Assembly (NCBI GenBank): GCA_014803985.1
Contig: JAAVAO010000056.1
Span: forward strand, 1 to 55,390
Direction of reading: 5' to 3'
DNA length: 55,390 bases
From: Treponema sp.
Lineage (GTDB): Bacteria > Spirochaetota > Spirochaetia > Treponematales > Treponemataceae
The notes beneath the pieces are model-generated. The model had not been told where the DNA came from. It made no database searches and was given only the letters and a program-made list of their open reading frames with translations. This document shows positions 35,156 to 44,343 of this stretch, piece after piece; the stretch's first letter is position 1; each line of letters begins with the position of its first letter. Made by a program: the position numbers and the translations under genes.

Positions 35156-36259
35156 TTAATTTATTAAATTCATTGGCATTATGATGTGGAAAAAGTATTC
35201 AGCAGGTTCAGTTCTCATCGTAACGGCTTTTGTAACTTCTGTAAATTCAAAAACAACGTTTTCATTTTCTATTGTTTTAAGAGGTTCTGACACATACCTG
35301 TTATTGAGGGCAATAGAAATTTCTTCTCCGTCATATCTGCAAGGAATTTCTTCATCTGCTGTTCCAATTTCAGATTCTGGAGAACTGATATTTAAAGTTC
35401 CTGGAGCAATTTTAAAGACAATTCTACCAACTTTTTTGTCAATCATTATTTCAATTCTCTTTAAAGCCGCTTCCAAATCATCTTTGTTTACTTGGAATTT
35501 ATGCAATTGATTTTCTGGAATTACCTTTTGATAGTTAGGAAATTGACCGTCTATCAATTTTGAAGAAAATTCATAATTTCCAAATTTTACGAAAATTAAA
35601 TTGTCAACTATGGCAAGCAAAATATTTCCTTCATCAGATGCATTTTTTAATATACAACGCAAAATTTTAGTTGGAACGATAGCGGATGGAAAATTCATTT
35701 CAGAGGCAATTTCTTTTTCGCTATAAGAAAGTCTTCTTGAATCTGTTGACACCATAACAAATTTTTCATCTTTTTTAGTAAAATACACACCTGTCATAAA
35801 AAATCTATTTGAATCTTCGGAAACTGAAAAAATAGTTTGTTGAATCATTTGCTTCAAATCTTTTGCAGAAACTTCAAAGAAAGGAATGCTATTTGATTCT
35901 GGAATGTCTGCAAATTTTTCACTTGCTATGCTTTTTAATTGGAATTTAATTTTTTTTGCAGTTGGTTTTATAACTACTTTTATGTCTTCTTGCGTAAATT
36001 CTATTTCTCCTGAAGGAGAAGATGAAAGAATGCTCATAAATTTATCGCAATATATAGTGGTGCTTCCTTCTTCAATTATATCTACAGGAATTTTTGTTAT
36101 AAAATTTACTGCGGTGTCTGATGCTTTTATTGTCAATGAATTATCTTTTGCAATTAAAAGAATATTTGAAAGTATTGAAATAGGACTTTTATTTGTAATG
36201 ATTTCTTGAGCAATTGAAACTTCCTTTATCATTGCATCTCTGTCAAAATTGAATTTCAT
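35156..36259 (-). CDS. dnaN: DNA polymerase III sliding clamp (beta subunit)
   Basis: A 367-residue protein with the three clamp subdomains and the C-terminal EYFFHIIMPMNL segment typical of DnaN. AGGAG precedes the ATG. It is separated from dnaA by a 261-base AT-rich spacer with DnaA boxes. Confidence 0.96.
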   Translation of the reverse strand: MKFNFDRDAMIKEVSIAQEIITNKSPISILSNILLIAKDNSLTIKASDTAVNFITKIPVDIIEEGSTTIYCDKFMSILSSSPSGEIEFTQEDIKVVIKPTAKKIKFQLKSIASEKFADIPESNSIPFFEVSAKDLKQMIQQTIFSVSEDSNRFFMTGVYFTKKDEKFVMVSTDSRRLSYSEKEIASEMNFPSAIVPTKILRCILKNASDEGNILLAIVDNLIFVKFGNYEFSSKLIDGQFPNYQKVIPENQLHKFQVNKDDLEAALKRIEIMIDKKVGRIVFKIAPGTLNISSPESEIGTADEEIPCRYDGEEISIALNNRYVSEPLKTIENENVVFEFTEVTKAVTMRTEPAEYFFHIIMPMNLIN

Positions 36260-36352
36260 TTTGTTCTCCTGCGTTTTTGATTTTATATGCGCATTCTTAT
36301 AAATTTATTAAATTTATAAATTTAATAATCATAACAATAAGTATGTGTTTAA

Positions 36353-36482
36353 AGTGGATAACAATTCTAATTTATTGTATTTCAATAAATTGTTAAGTTT
36401 ATAAAAATTACTGTTTTTTCACTTTAAATCAACTTGTTCACTTACTGTAATAAAAAAATAAGTTTTCTACAACTTATTCACA
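36353..36482. other. dnaA-dnaN spacer with DnaA boxes (candidate oriC 1)
   Basis: The spacer holds TTATTCACA (36474-36482, full match to TTWTNCACA) and AGTGGATAA (36353-36361, inverted, 8 of 9), amid very AT-rich palindromic DNA (36300-36335). dnaA-dnaN spacers are common origins. Confidence 0.55.
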
Positions 36483-36520
36483 CATTTTATCACATTTTTA
36501 TTTTTATGTTAATCTTAAAA

Positions 36521-37960
36521 TTAGTTTTTGAATTCTTTTATTTCTTTTATCATAATGTTTATGTTTTGATTGAGATTGGGGTTATTTTGTATTTCTTCTT
36601 TTATTTTGTCACAAGCATGCATTATTGATGAATGATCTCTTCCCCCAAATTCATTTCCAAGTTCCGAAAAAGTGTATTCAGTTATTTCTTTTGCTATGTA
36701 CAGTGCAATGTGACGAGGATAAACAAATTTTTTATCTCTCTTTTTTCCTTTTATGTCAGAGGGAGTGACATTATAATTTTTTGAAACCACTTTTATTATA
36801 TTGTCTATTGAAATATTTCCAACAAAAGGATTGCTGTAAAAATTTTGAAGTTGACTTTGAGCAATTTCAGGAGTGATTTCTTTTCCGATAAAATCAGAGT
36901 AGTTTACAATTTTTAAAATCGCGGCTTCCAAATCTCGTATATTTGTTTCAATTGTTCTTGCAATAATATCAACAACTTCATTGCTTAATAGTACATTTTT
37001 ATTTTCAAGTTTTTTATATATTATTGCTTTTCTTGTTTCAAAATTTGGCGGCTGCAAATCAAGACTCATTCCTGAACTTAAACGACTTACAAGCCTGTCT
37101 TCCATTTTTTCAATTTCTTTTAAAGGTCTATCACAAGTGAAAACCATCTGTGAATTATTTTTATGAAGGGCTTCAAAGACATAGAAAAGCTCTTGTTGTA
37201 TACCTTCTTTTTTTTGTAAAAATTGGATGTCATCAATTAAAAGTACATCAAGACTTCTATATTTATTTTTGAATTTTGTTGGATTTTTTGTAAGGAGTGA
37301 GTCTGTAAATTCATTTAAAAAAGACTCTGCCTGCACATAACAAATTTTTTTTGAAGAACCATATTTTTCAAGTATTTTGTTTCCTATCGATTGCATAAGA
37401 TGTGTTTTTCCAAGTCCAACTCCTCCATAGAGCAAAATAGGATTTATTTTTCTTCCTGGATTGTCAGCAATCGAAAGGGCGACTTTATAAGCAAAGTTGT
37501 TTGAACTTCCTTCTTCAGTTATAAAATTTTCAAATGTAAAATTTTCATTCAAAATAGAATTTTTCTTTTTTTCTATTTTGTTAAAGTCTTTATTTTCAGT
37601 ATCTTTTTGTTGTTCTTCTGCTATTTTTGAAGACTCTTTTTTTTCTGTATGTAGAGAACTCTTTGAATTATTTTTTTCGTTGAAAATTTGTTCATTTTTA
37701 ATTGAAGGGATAATTTGAATATCTTGTAGTCCTGAAATTTCCAGTATTTTCTTTTTTAGATATTCAACATTTCCTTTTTTTATCATCGAATCCCATAAAA
37801 ATTGACTTGGAACGTTTGTTTTTATTGTCTTTACATCATCTTCAACATATTTCATATTGAACCAAAGATAAAATTCTTGTTCTTTTCCTTTGTCTTTATA
37901 TTCTTCAAAAATCTGATTCATCGAAATGTCCCAGATTTCCTTTAAATTGTTTTCACTCAT
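36521..37960 (-). CDS. dnaA: Chromosomal replication initiator DnaA
   Basis: A 479-residue initiator. Domain I lies at the N-terminus (FYLWFNMKYV), followed by a charged linker. The AAA+ domain has Walker A GGVGLGKTH, Walker B LIDDIQF and an arginine-finger region (EDRLVSRL). The C-terminal box-binding domain has YPRHIALYIAKEIT and GGRDHSSIMHA. The open frame extends to 38074, but ATG 37960 begins the standard domain I. It sits 6 bases after TATACT of a good promoter, so the mRNA is probably leaderless. Confidence 0.96.
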   Translation of the reverse strand: MSENNLKEIWDISMNQIFEEYKDKGKEQEFYLWFNMKYVEDDVKTIKTNVPSQFLWDSMIKKGNVEYLKKKILEISGLQDIQIIPSIKNEQIFNEKNNSKSSLHTEKKESSKIAEEQQKDTENKDFNKIEKKKNSILNENFTFENFITEEGSSNNFAYKVALSIADNPGRKINPILLYGGVGLGKTHLMQSIGNKILEKYGSSKKICYVQAESFLNEFTDSLLTKNPTKFKNKYRSLDVLLIDDIQFLQKKEGIQQELFYVFEALHKNNSQMVFTCDRPLKEIEKMEDRLVSRLSSGMSLDLQPPNFETRKAIIYKKLENKNVLLSNEVVDIIARTIETNIRDLEAAILKIVNYSDFIGKEITPEIAQSQLQNFYSNPFVGNISIDNIIKVVSKNYNVTPSDIKGKKRDKKFVYPRHIALYIAKEITEYTFSELGNEFGGRDHSSIMHACDKIKEEIQNNPNLNQNINIMIKEIKEFKN

Positions 37961-37966
37961 TTCTAA

Positions 37967-37995
37967 AGTATAGGATAAATAATTTTGTTTATCAA
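37967..37995 (-). promoter_or_regulatory. dnaA promoter (leaderless)
   Basis: On the minus strand TTGATA (37990-37995), 17 bases, TATACT (37967-37972), 6 bases before the dnaA ATG. The promoter therefore lies within the longer open frame and supports the shorter start. Confidence 0.75.
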
Positions 37996-38262
37996 TGGTG
38001 AATGCAATAAGTTCCCTACAGAATGATGTTTCGTAATGAAATGAAAAACGACAGTAAAATAATAGTTTTTGCATTCTTCTTCATTTTCATTTTATTATCT
38101 GAAATTCCTTTCATTTTTTATTTTAATTCATATTATAGACTTTTTTTGTTAAGAATAGTATTATTTCTACAATAATCTAATGTTCATTGTAAACTAAAAA
38201 CAATAATGCTAATTTTTAAAGTTCGTTGAACCTATCAAATTAAAAAATTTAAGGAAATATAA

Positions 38263-40182
38263 ATGTCTACAACTTATGATGCTGGTAATATTCAAGTATT
38301 AAAAGGACTTGAAGCGGTTAGAAAACGCCCTGGAATGTATATTGGTTCTACAGGTCCGAGAGGCTTACATCACCTTGTTTATGAAGTAGTAGATAATTCA
38401 ATAGACGAAGCAATGGCGGGGTTTTGCGATAATATTATTGTCGCCCTTGAAAAAGATGATATTGTTCGGGTTGAAGATAATGGACGCGGAATTCCAGTTG
38501 ATATTCATCCAACTGAAAAAGTGAGTGCGTTGGAATTGGTTTTAACAAAACTTCACGCAGGCGGAAAATTTGACAAGGGATCTTACAAAGTTTCAGGAGG
38601 TCTTCACGGAGTTGGCGTTTCCTGTGTAAATGCTCTTTCAACTTGGATGGAAGCAATAGTAAAACGAGATGGACATATTTATACACAAAAATTTGAAAAG
38701 GGAATTCCAAAGACAAAAGTTGAAAAAATTGGCGATACAGATGAACACGGAACAACAATTAGATGGAAAGCCGATAAAACTATTTTTACTGAAACTACAA
38801 CATATAATTATGATGTTTTAATGCATAGAATAAAGGAGTTGGCGTTTTTAAACTCTGGAATTGTTATAAAATTCAGAGATGAACGACTTGAAAATCCAAA
38901 AGAGGAAGTCATTCAATATGAGGGTGGAATAAATGAATTTGTAAATGACTTAAACAAAGGAAAAAGCGTTATTCCAGATGAGCCAATTTATATAAAGGAA
39001 TCAAAAGATGATGTTATAACTGAAATTTCGATGCAGTATAACAATACGGATTCAGAAAATATAAACACATTTGTAAATGACATAAATACGCGCGATGGGG
39101 GAACTCATCTTGATGGCTTTAAAAATGCCCTTACATTTGTTTTAAATAAATGCCTTGATTCAAATGAAAAATTGAAAAAGTCGATAGAAAAAGATGAAAA
39201 GCTTATGGGCGAAGATGTGAGGTCAGGTCTTGCTGCAGTTATTTCAATGAAAGTTCCTGAACCAGAATTTGAAGGTCAAACAAAAGAAAAACTTGGAAAT
39301 ACAGAAGTTCGTACAATAGTTGATCAAATTGTAAAGGAAAAACTTACAATATATTTTGAACAAAATCCTAATATACTTGAAAAAATTTTGCAAAGGGCGA
39401 TAAATGAAGCAAAGGCGCGAATAGCCGCAAAAAAAGCCCGTGAAAATGTGAGAAAAAATACAGTCAATGACGGATTTGGACTTCCTGAAAAACTTTCTGA
39501 CTGTTCTTTAAAAATTCCAGAACAATGCGAAATTTATATAGTTGAAGGAGACTCCGCAGGCGGTTCTGCAAAAAAAGGAAGGGATTCAAAAACACAAGCA
39601 ATTCTTCCTCTTTGGGGAAAGATGCTGAATGTTGAAAAAGTTCGTGCAGATAAAGTTATGAACAATGACAAACTAGAACCTGTTATTGCTTCTCTTGGAG
39701 CAGGATTTGGAAAGACTTTTAACGTGGAAAAACTTCGCTATCATAAGATTATAATTATGGCTGATGCTGACGTTGATGGATCTCATATACGCACATTACT
39801 TTTGACATTCTTTTTTAGATATATGCCGGAGCTTATTGAAAAAGGATATGTTTATCTTGCAATGCCCCCTCTTTTTGGAATTACTTTGGGAAAACAAAAA
39901 CCTGTGTATGTGTATACCGATGAAGAAAAGGTCGAATATTTAAAAACATTGGGAGATAATGCGGATAAGGCAAAAGTGCAAAGATATAAAGGTCTTGGTG
40001 AAATGAGTGGAGATCAACTTTGGAATACAACAATGGATCCTACTGTCCGCCGTATGAAAGTTGTGACTATTCCTGATGCTGAAGCTGCCGATAAAATTTT
40101 CAGTGTATGCATGGGAGAAGAAGTGGAGCCACGTCGTCGCTTTATAGAGGAAAACGCAACGTATGCAAATCTTGATGTTTAA
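38263..40182 (+). CDS. gyrB: DNA gyrase subunit B
   Basis: A 639-residue ATPase subunit. GHKL motifs include EVVDNSIDEA, VEDNGRGIPVDIH and GGLHGVGVSCVNAL. The TOPRIM domain has VEGDSAGGSAKKGRD and MADADVDGSHIRTLLL. The C-terminus has the KGLGEMSGDQLWNTTMDP motif. The length is that of short bacterial GyrB without the E. coli insert. AAGGA precedes the ATG. It is divergent from dnaA and followed by gyrA after 78 bases. Confidence 0.97.
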   Translation: MSTTYDAGNIQVLKGLEAVRKRPGMYIGSTGPRGLHHLVYEVVDNSIDEAMAGFCDNIIVALEKDDIVRVEDNGRGIPVDIHPTEKVSALELVLTKLHAGGKFDKGSYKVSGGLHGVGVSCVNALSTWMEAIVKRDGHIYTQKFEKGIPKTKVEKIGDTDEHGTTIRWKADKTIFTETTTYNYDVLMHRIKELAFLNSGIVIKFRDERLENPKEEVIQYEGGINEFVNDLNKGKSVIPDEPIYIKESKDDVITEISMQYNNTDSENINTFVNDINTRDGGTHLDGFKNALTFVLNKCLDSNEKLKKSIEKDEKLMGEDVRSGLAAVISMKVPEPEFEGQTKEKLGNTEVRTIVDQIVKEKLTIYFEQNPNILEKILQRAINEAKARIAAKKARENVRKNTVNDGFGLPEKLSDCSLKIPEQCEIYIVEGDSAGGSAKKGRDSKTQAILPLWGKMLNVEKVRADKVMNNDKLEPVIASLGAGFGKTFNVEKLRYHKIIIMADADVDGSHIRTLLLTFFFRYMPELIEKGYVYLAMPPLFGITLGKQKPVYVYTDEEKVEYLKTLGDNADKAKVQRYKGLGEMSGDQLWNTTMDPTVRRMKVVTIPDAEAADKIFSVCMGEEVEPRRRFIEENATYANLDV

Positions 40183-40260
40183 AAATTGTTAAAACTATTT
40201 GAATAATGTAAAAGGGCTTTGTAGAGAACAATTTTTTATTAGCACAAAGGAAAGTAAAAA

Positions 40261-42717
40261 ATGGAAGAATCATATCAGACAAATGAAGGCGGAACTGTAA
40301 TACGAGTTCCAATAGAAGAGGAAGTAAAACAAGCATATATAGACTATTCAATGTCGGTAATAGTGCAACGCGCTTTGCCGGATGTTCGTGATGGTTTAAA
40401 GCCGGTTCATCGTCGTATTTTGTATGCAATGGATGAACTTCATCTTGCAAATTCTCAGCCGACTCGCAAATGTGCAAAAATAGTTGGAGATGTGCTTGGA
40501 AAGTATCATCCTCATGGAGACGCTTCCGTTTATGATGCACTTGTTCGATTAGGACAAGAATTTGCCCAGCGTTATACAATTATCACTCCGCAGGGAAACT
40601 TTGGAACAATTGCAGGAGATCCCGCAGCGGCATATCGATACACCGAAGCGAAAATGTCAAAACTTGCGGAAGAAATGGTTGCTGATATTGACAAAGAAAC
40701 GGTTGATATGGTTCCAAACTTCGATGAAACAGTAAAAGAGCCAACTGTTTTGCCTGCAAAATTTCCGTTTTTACTTTGTAATGGAACAACAGGAATCGCA
40801 GTTGGAATGGCAACGAATATGCCAACCCATAATTTACGCGAAGTTTCAAATGCAATAAATGCATATATTGATAATCCTGAAATTACAATTGAAGAATTGA
40901 TGCACTATATAAAAGGTCCTGACTTTCCAACAGGCGGAATTATTTTTGGTCGTGAAGGCATTAAAAAAGCATATACAACTGGCAGAGGAAAAATAATAAT
41001 TCGTTCAAAATATGTGATAGAAACAGACACTCGCGGAAAAGAATCTATTGTCTTTACAGAAGTTCCTTATGGCGTGAATACAACAAATATAATCCGTCGA
41101 ATAAAAGAGCTTGTTCGCGATAAAGTTATAGAAGGCATTACTGATGCAAACGATGAAACTTCAGATAGAGTTGGATTGCGTCTTGTCATTGGTTTAAAAA
41201 GAGGGGCGATCGTAAAAATTATTTTAAATCAACTTTTTGCGAAAACAGATTTGCAGTCAAGTTTTGGAGTTATAAATCTTGCACTCGTAAAAGGTCGTCC
41301 GCAAATTCTTACTCTAAAAGATCTTATACATTATTTTGTTGAACATCGCGATGATGTTATTACGAGGAGAACACAACACGATTTAAAAATTGCTCTTGCT
41401 CGTGAACATATATTGCAAGCGTTGGTAATTGCTATAAACAATATTGATGAAGTTATCCAGATTATAAAATCTAGTCGAGATACAGAAGATGCAAAACTTC
41501 GTCTTGAAAAAAGATTTGATTTTGATGATGTGCAGGCTCAAGCGATTGTTGATATGCAATTAAAACGTCTTACACACTTGCAAATTGAAGATTTGAAAAA
41601 AGAGCTTGCAGAACTTGAAGCGTTGATTGCGTACTTACGAGATTTGCTTGAACATCACGAAAAAATTCTTGCCCTCATAAAAGATGAAACAAATGAACTT
41701 GCAGAAAAATTTGGAGACGACAGACGAACGGAAATAGTTGCTGATGAAGTTGAACAAATAAATGAAGAAGATATGATAAAAGAAGAGGATATGATTATAA
41801 TGATTTCCAAACTTGGTTATCTAAAGAGATTTTCCGTCATATCATATAAAAAGCAGGGGAGGGGAGGGACTGGAATCAGCAGTACAGCCTTGCTTGACGA
41901 AGACTATATCAGTCAAGTTTTTGTAGGCTCAACTCATGATCATATACTGTTTATCACAAATGCAGGGCGTGCTTATTGGATAAAAGTTCACGAAATTCCA
42001 GAAGTTTCAAAAAATAGCCGAGGCACTCATATAAAGAGTATGATAGCAATTGGAGCGGACGAAGAAATTACAACGGTAGTTCCAATTCGTGAATTTACGG
42101 AGGACACCTATTTCTTTATGACAACGGCAAATGGAGTGGTAAAGAAAGTGCAGACAAAGGAATTCTCCAATGCAAAAATCCGAGGCATAATAGGATTGAA
42201 ACTTCGAGATGGAGACAGACTTATAAGTGCAATTCCAACGGATGGAAAATCAGAAGTTCTTCTTGTAACTCGTAGAGGAAAGGCACTTCGCTTTAGCGAA
42301 AATACTGTTCGCGAAATGGGAAGAGCTACTTGTGGTATTCGAGGAATGAAGCTTTCAGAGGGAGATGAAATTTCAGGTGCAATAAAAGTTACTGAAGGAG
42401 AAACAATTCTTCTTCTTACTGAACGAGGATATGGAAAGCGCGTTAAATTTGAGGATTTTAATCCACACGGCAGAGGAACTGGCGGTCAAAAAATTTTTGG
42501 AAAAATTTCCGAGCGTGGAGAAATTATCGGACTTCTTACTGTAAAGGATGACGATGAAATTGTTTGTATGACAAGTCAGGGTAAGACTTTGCGTGTTCGT
42601 GCAGATTCAATAAATCAGCAGGGCACAGGTTCAACAGGAATTAAAGTGGTGAAAGTGTCTGAACCTGATTTCCTTGTGGGAGTGGACAGAATACAAAATA
42701 ACTCTAAAAATTTATAG
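40261..42717 (+). CDS. gyrA: DNA gyrase subunit A
   Basis: An 818-residue DNA-cleaving subunit. The active-site tyrosine is in RYT (Tyr127). The quinolone-determining region reads HPHGDASVYD (83-92), so Ala88 occupies the position of E. coli Ser83, while Asp92 corresponds to Asp87. The C-terminal beta-pinwheel carries a GyrA box (QGRGGTG), which separates it from ParC. AAGGA precedes the ATG. A terminator at 42880 lies beyond a separate promoter. Confidence 0.97.
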   Translation: MEESYQTNEGGTVIRVPIEEEVKQAYIDYSMSVIVQRALPDVRDGLKPVHRRILYAMDELHLANSQPTRKCAKIVGDVLGKYHPHGDASVYDALVRLGQEFAQRYTIITPQGNFGTIAGDPAAAYRYTEAKMSKLAEEMVADIDKETVDMVPNFDETVKEPTVLPAKFPFLLCNGTTGIAVGMATNMPTHNLREVSNAINAYIDNPEITIEELMHYIKGPDFPTGGIIFGREGIKKAYTTGRGKIIIRSKYVIETDTRGKESIVFTEVPYGVNTTNIIRRIKELVRDKVIEGITDANDETSDRVGLRLVIGLKRGAIVKIILNQLFAKTDLQSSFGVINLALVKGRPQILTLKDLIHYFVEHRDDVITRRTQHDLKIALAREHILQALVIAINNIDEVIQIIKSSRDTEDAKLRLEKRFDFDDVQAQAIVDMQLKRLTHLQIEDLKKELAELEALIAYLRDLLEHHEKILALIKDETNELAEKFGDDRRTEIVADEVEQINEEDMIKEEDMIIMISKLGYLKRFSVISYKKQGRGGTGISSTALLDEDYISQVFVGSTHDHILFITNAGRAYWIKVHEIPEVSKNSRGTHIKSMIAIGADEEITTVVPIREFTEDTYFFMTTANGVVKKVQTKEFSNAKIRGIIGLKLRDGDRLISAIPTDGKSEVLLVTRRGKALRFSENTVREMGRATCGIRGMKLSEGDEISGAIKVTEGETILLLTERGYGKRVKFEDFNPHGRGTGGQKIFGKISERGEIIGLLTVKDDDEIVCMTSQGKTLRVRADSINQQGTGSTGIKVVKVSEPDFLVGVDRIQNNSKNL

Positions 42718-42776
42718 TATACAATTCTGCGTAAATAAACTAAGATTTTTTTCAAAAAGTGTAAAAATCGTAGGAA

Positions 42777-42806
42777 TTGATAATGACAAAAAGTTGTTAG
42801 TATAAT
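42777..42806 (+). promoter_or_regulatory. Promoter after gyrA, with no open reading frame attached
   Basis: TTGATA (42777-42782), 18 bases, TATAAT (42801-42806). The predicted start near 42813 leads into a 100-base stretch that ends at a strong terminator. Confidence 0.65.
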
Positions 42807-42812
42807 ATAATA

Positions 42813-42912
42813 AGCGAGTGGGACTGATTTTTATCTATATTGTTGGAATCAGTGGAATGTATACAAATAACATCAGGCGACCGGCTAGTAATTTGCTAGT
42901 CGGTTTTTTGTT
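42813..42912 (+). ncRNA. Candidate small RNA of about 100 nt
   Basis: Bounded by a good promoter and an intrinsic terminator, with no credible ORF. ACTGATT (from 42823) can pair with AATCAGT (from 42847), and an ATGT/ACAT pairing follows before the terminator stem. It lacks the SRP RNA apical motif and does not resemble 6S or tmRNA. It could instead be only a terminator region for gyrA read-through. Confidence 0.4.
42880..42910 (+). terminator. Intrinsic terminator downstream of gyrA
   Basis: ACCGGCTAG (42880-42888) pairs with CTAGTCGGT (42896-42904, one G-U pair), followed by six T, G and five T. Confidence 0.88.
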
Positions 42913-42921
42913 TTTAAAGTA

Positions 42922-42937
42922 TGTTTCTCGTGAAACA
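42922..42937 (+). other. parS-like site 1
   Basis: TGTTTCTCGTGAAACA, 15 of 16 bases of the broadly conserved parS sequence. The same variant occurs three times in this gene-free region. Confidence 0.8.
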
Positions 42938-43414
42938 TTTTATTTATATATATTTTACGAAGGTATTATAAAAATGATTCAGTGCAAGTTAGTTTTGAAT
43001 GCGTTAATTTTTTCAAGGTTGCAAAAGAAACAGAGTGCGCATACATTTTTGTGTGACGAAACAATACACTTACATAAACGGTTAAAATTGACTTTCGATT
43101 AAAACTTTCCATTTTATCGTTCTGCTGTTTTCTATTTCAAAATGGCGTTTTATTATAGTAAAGAAAGAATACACTTTTCTTGCTGGATAAAAATAAGAAT
43201 GGGATTTTATGGACTTTTCAGTTATTTCAATGACTTGCTTTTATAAGTTTTTCTTCTTTCTTCTATCTTTTTATTTTGTTGAAAATCTTACGGGGGTAAA
43301 ATAATGCATAGCGTTTATTGCAGTATCAAATGCTAAAGCGAAAGAGGGTACTTAAACAAATAAGAATTCATAAGGGGAAAACTTGTTCATTTTTTTTCTA
43401 CAAATACTTGGAAG

Positions 43415-43488
43415 TTATCCACAAAAAGTTTATAAAATGTTAATAACTTTTATATATGGGTGTAAGTTTAAATTTTTTTTGTGGATAA
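43415..43488. other. Facing DnaA boxes around an AT-rich segment (candidate oriC 2)
   Basis: TTATCCACA (43415-43423) and its exact inverse TGTGGATAA (43480-43488) are both perfect consensus boxes and enclose 56 bases of very AT-rich DNA. The surrounding gene-free region 42919-44343 otherwise contains parS-like sites, a TTTGTATACAAA palindrome near 44010 and an inverted repeat at its right end. Confidence 0.65.
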
Positions 43489-43821
43489 ATACACACTTCC
43501 TGTATTTTTAATGATCAAACACTAGATCAGTTTTAATAATGCAGTGTACAAATCTGGAAGCAAAAATTAAGGAAGAAAAGTAAGAAAACAATATTTTTCT
43601 ATTTCGTCATTGTGAACTTTTACTTTTCGTGAATGGATAAATTATTGTTGAAACCCAATTCCTTTCTCCGAATTTTGCAATTATGAAATTCTATTCTACG
43701 TATGTAATGGCAAAAATAGGGGATTGGCATTTGTTTTCATCTGGCGCATTGTTTATTCCTCTTTGAATGAAAATTTCTGTGTTTTTTAAATTTGCGATGA
43801 TTTTGACGATAATCTATACAC

Positions 43822-43837
43822 TGTTTCTCGTGAAACA
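43822..43837 (+). other. parS-like site 2
   Basis: Identical to site 1 (TGTTTCTCGTGAAACA), exactly 900 bases downstream of it. Confidence 0.8.
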
Positions 43838-43948
43838 TATATGAATTAAATAACATATTTGTGTCTGTATTTTCTATTGCTTTAGAAATAATTATCTGTT
43901 CAAAAGGTCATTCAAATTGAAAAAAATGCCTATGGTTTCAATTTAAAG

Positions 43949-43964
43949 TGTTTCACGAGAAACA
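43949..43964 (-). other. parS-like site 3 (inverted)
   Basis: TGTTTCACGAGAAACA, the exact reverse complement of sites 1 and 2. Confidence 0.8.
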
Positions 43965-44234
43965 CAGACTTTCTTTCGTTTTAAGTTTCAGCATGGGAAA
44001 TTATAGTATATGAAAATTACAGAACGTTTGTATACAAAGCAAAAAATGAGAGGAAAAAGCACGTAAAATTCAATTGCAAAGTTGTAAGTAAAACTTTCCG
44101 AATACAGCAATAAGATTTTACGTGTAATTTTTTTGAGAATGCTATTTTTCGTGTTGAAGTAGGATATTTATTACATTTTAATAAACAATTATTCGTATTT
44201 TTTTAGATTGCTTCTTTTGTGATAATATACTTGC

Positions 44235-44319
44235 CGTCATTGCAAATTATGTATGTGGTGTGGATTTTTATTTTGTAGATTACTTCTGTTTGGTACAAGG
44301 TGCGCAATTTGCAATGACG
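44235..44319. repeat. Inverted repeat of the GTCATTGC type
   Basis: CGTCATTGCAAATT (44235-44248) is exactly complementary to AATTTGCAATGACG (44306-44319). It lies just past the end of the GH13 gene. A shorter relative occurs after ppdK (51101-51140). Confidence 0.7.
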
Positions 44320-44343
44320 ATAGGCAATGTCTTTTTTAGAGTC

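Noticed and set aside
36486..36494. Further DnaA box (TTTATCACA)
   Set aside because: Core bases do not match TTWTNCACA when aligned without a gap.
37961..38074. Upstream extension of dnaA
   Set aside because: It contains the dnaA promoter and does not resemble DnaA domain I.
42813..42912. Signal recognition particle RNA or 6S RNA
   Set aside because: The conserved SRP tetraloop/AGCAG motif and a 6S-like central bubble are missing.
42818..43102. A 94-codon open frame after gyrA
   Set aside because: It runs across the terminator and parS site 1, has no ribosome site and resembles no protein.
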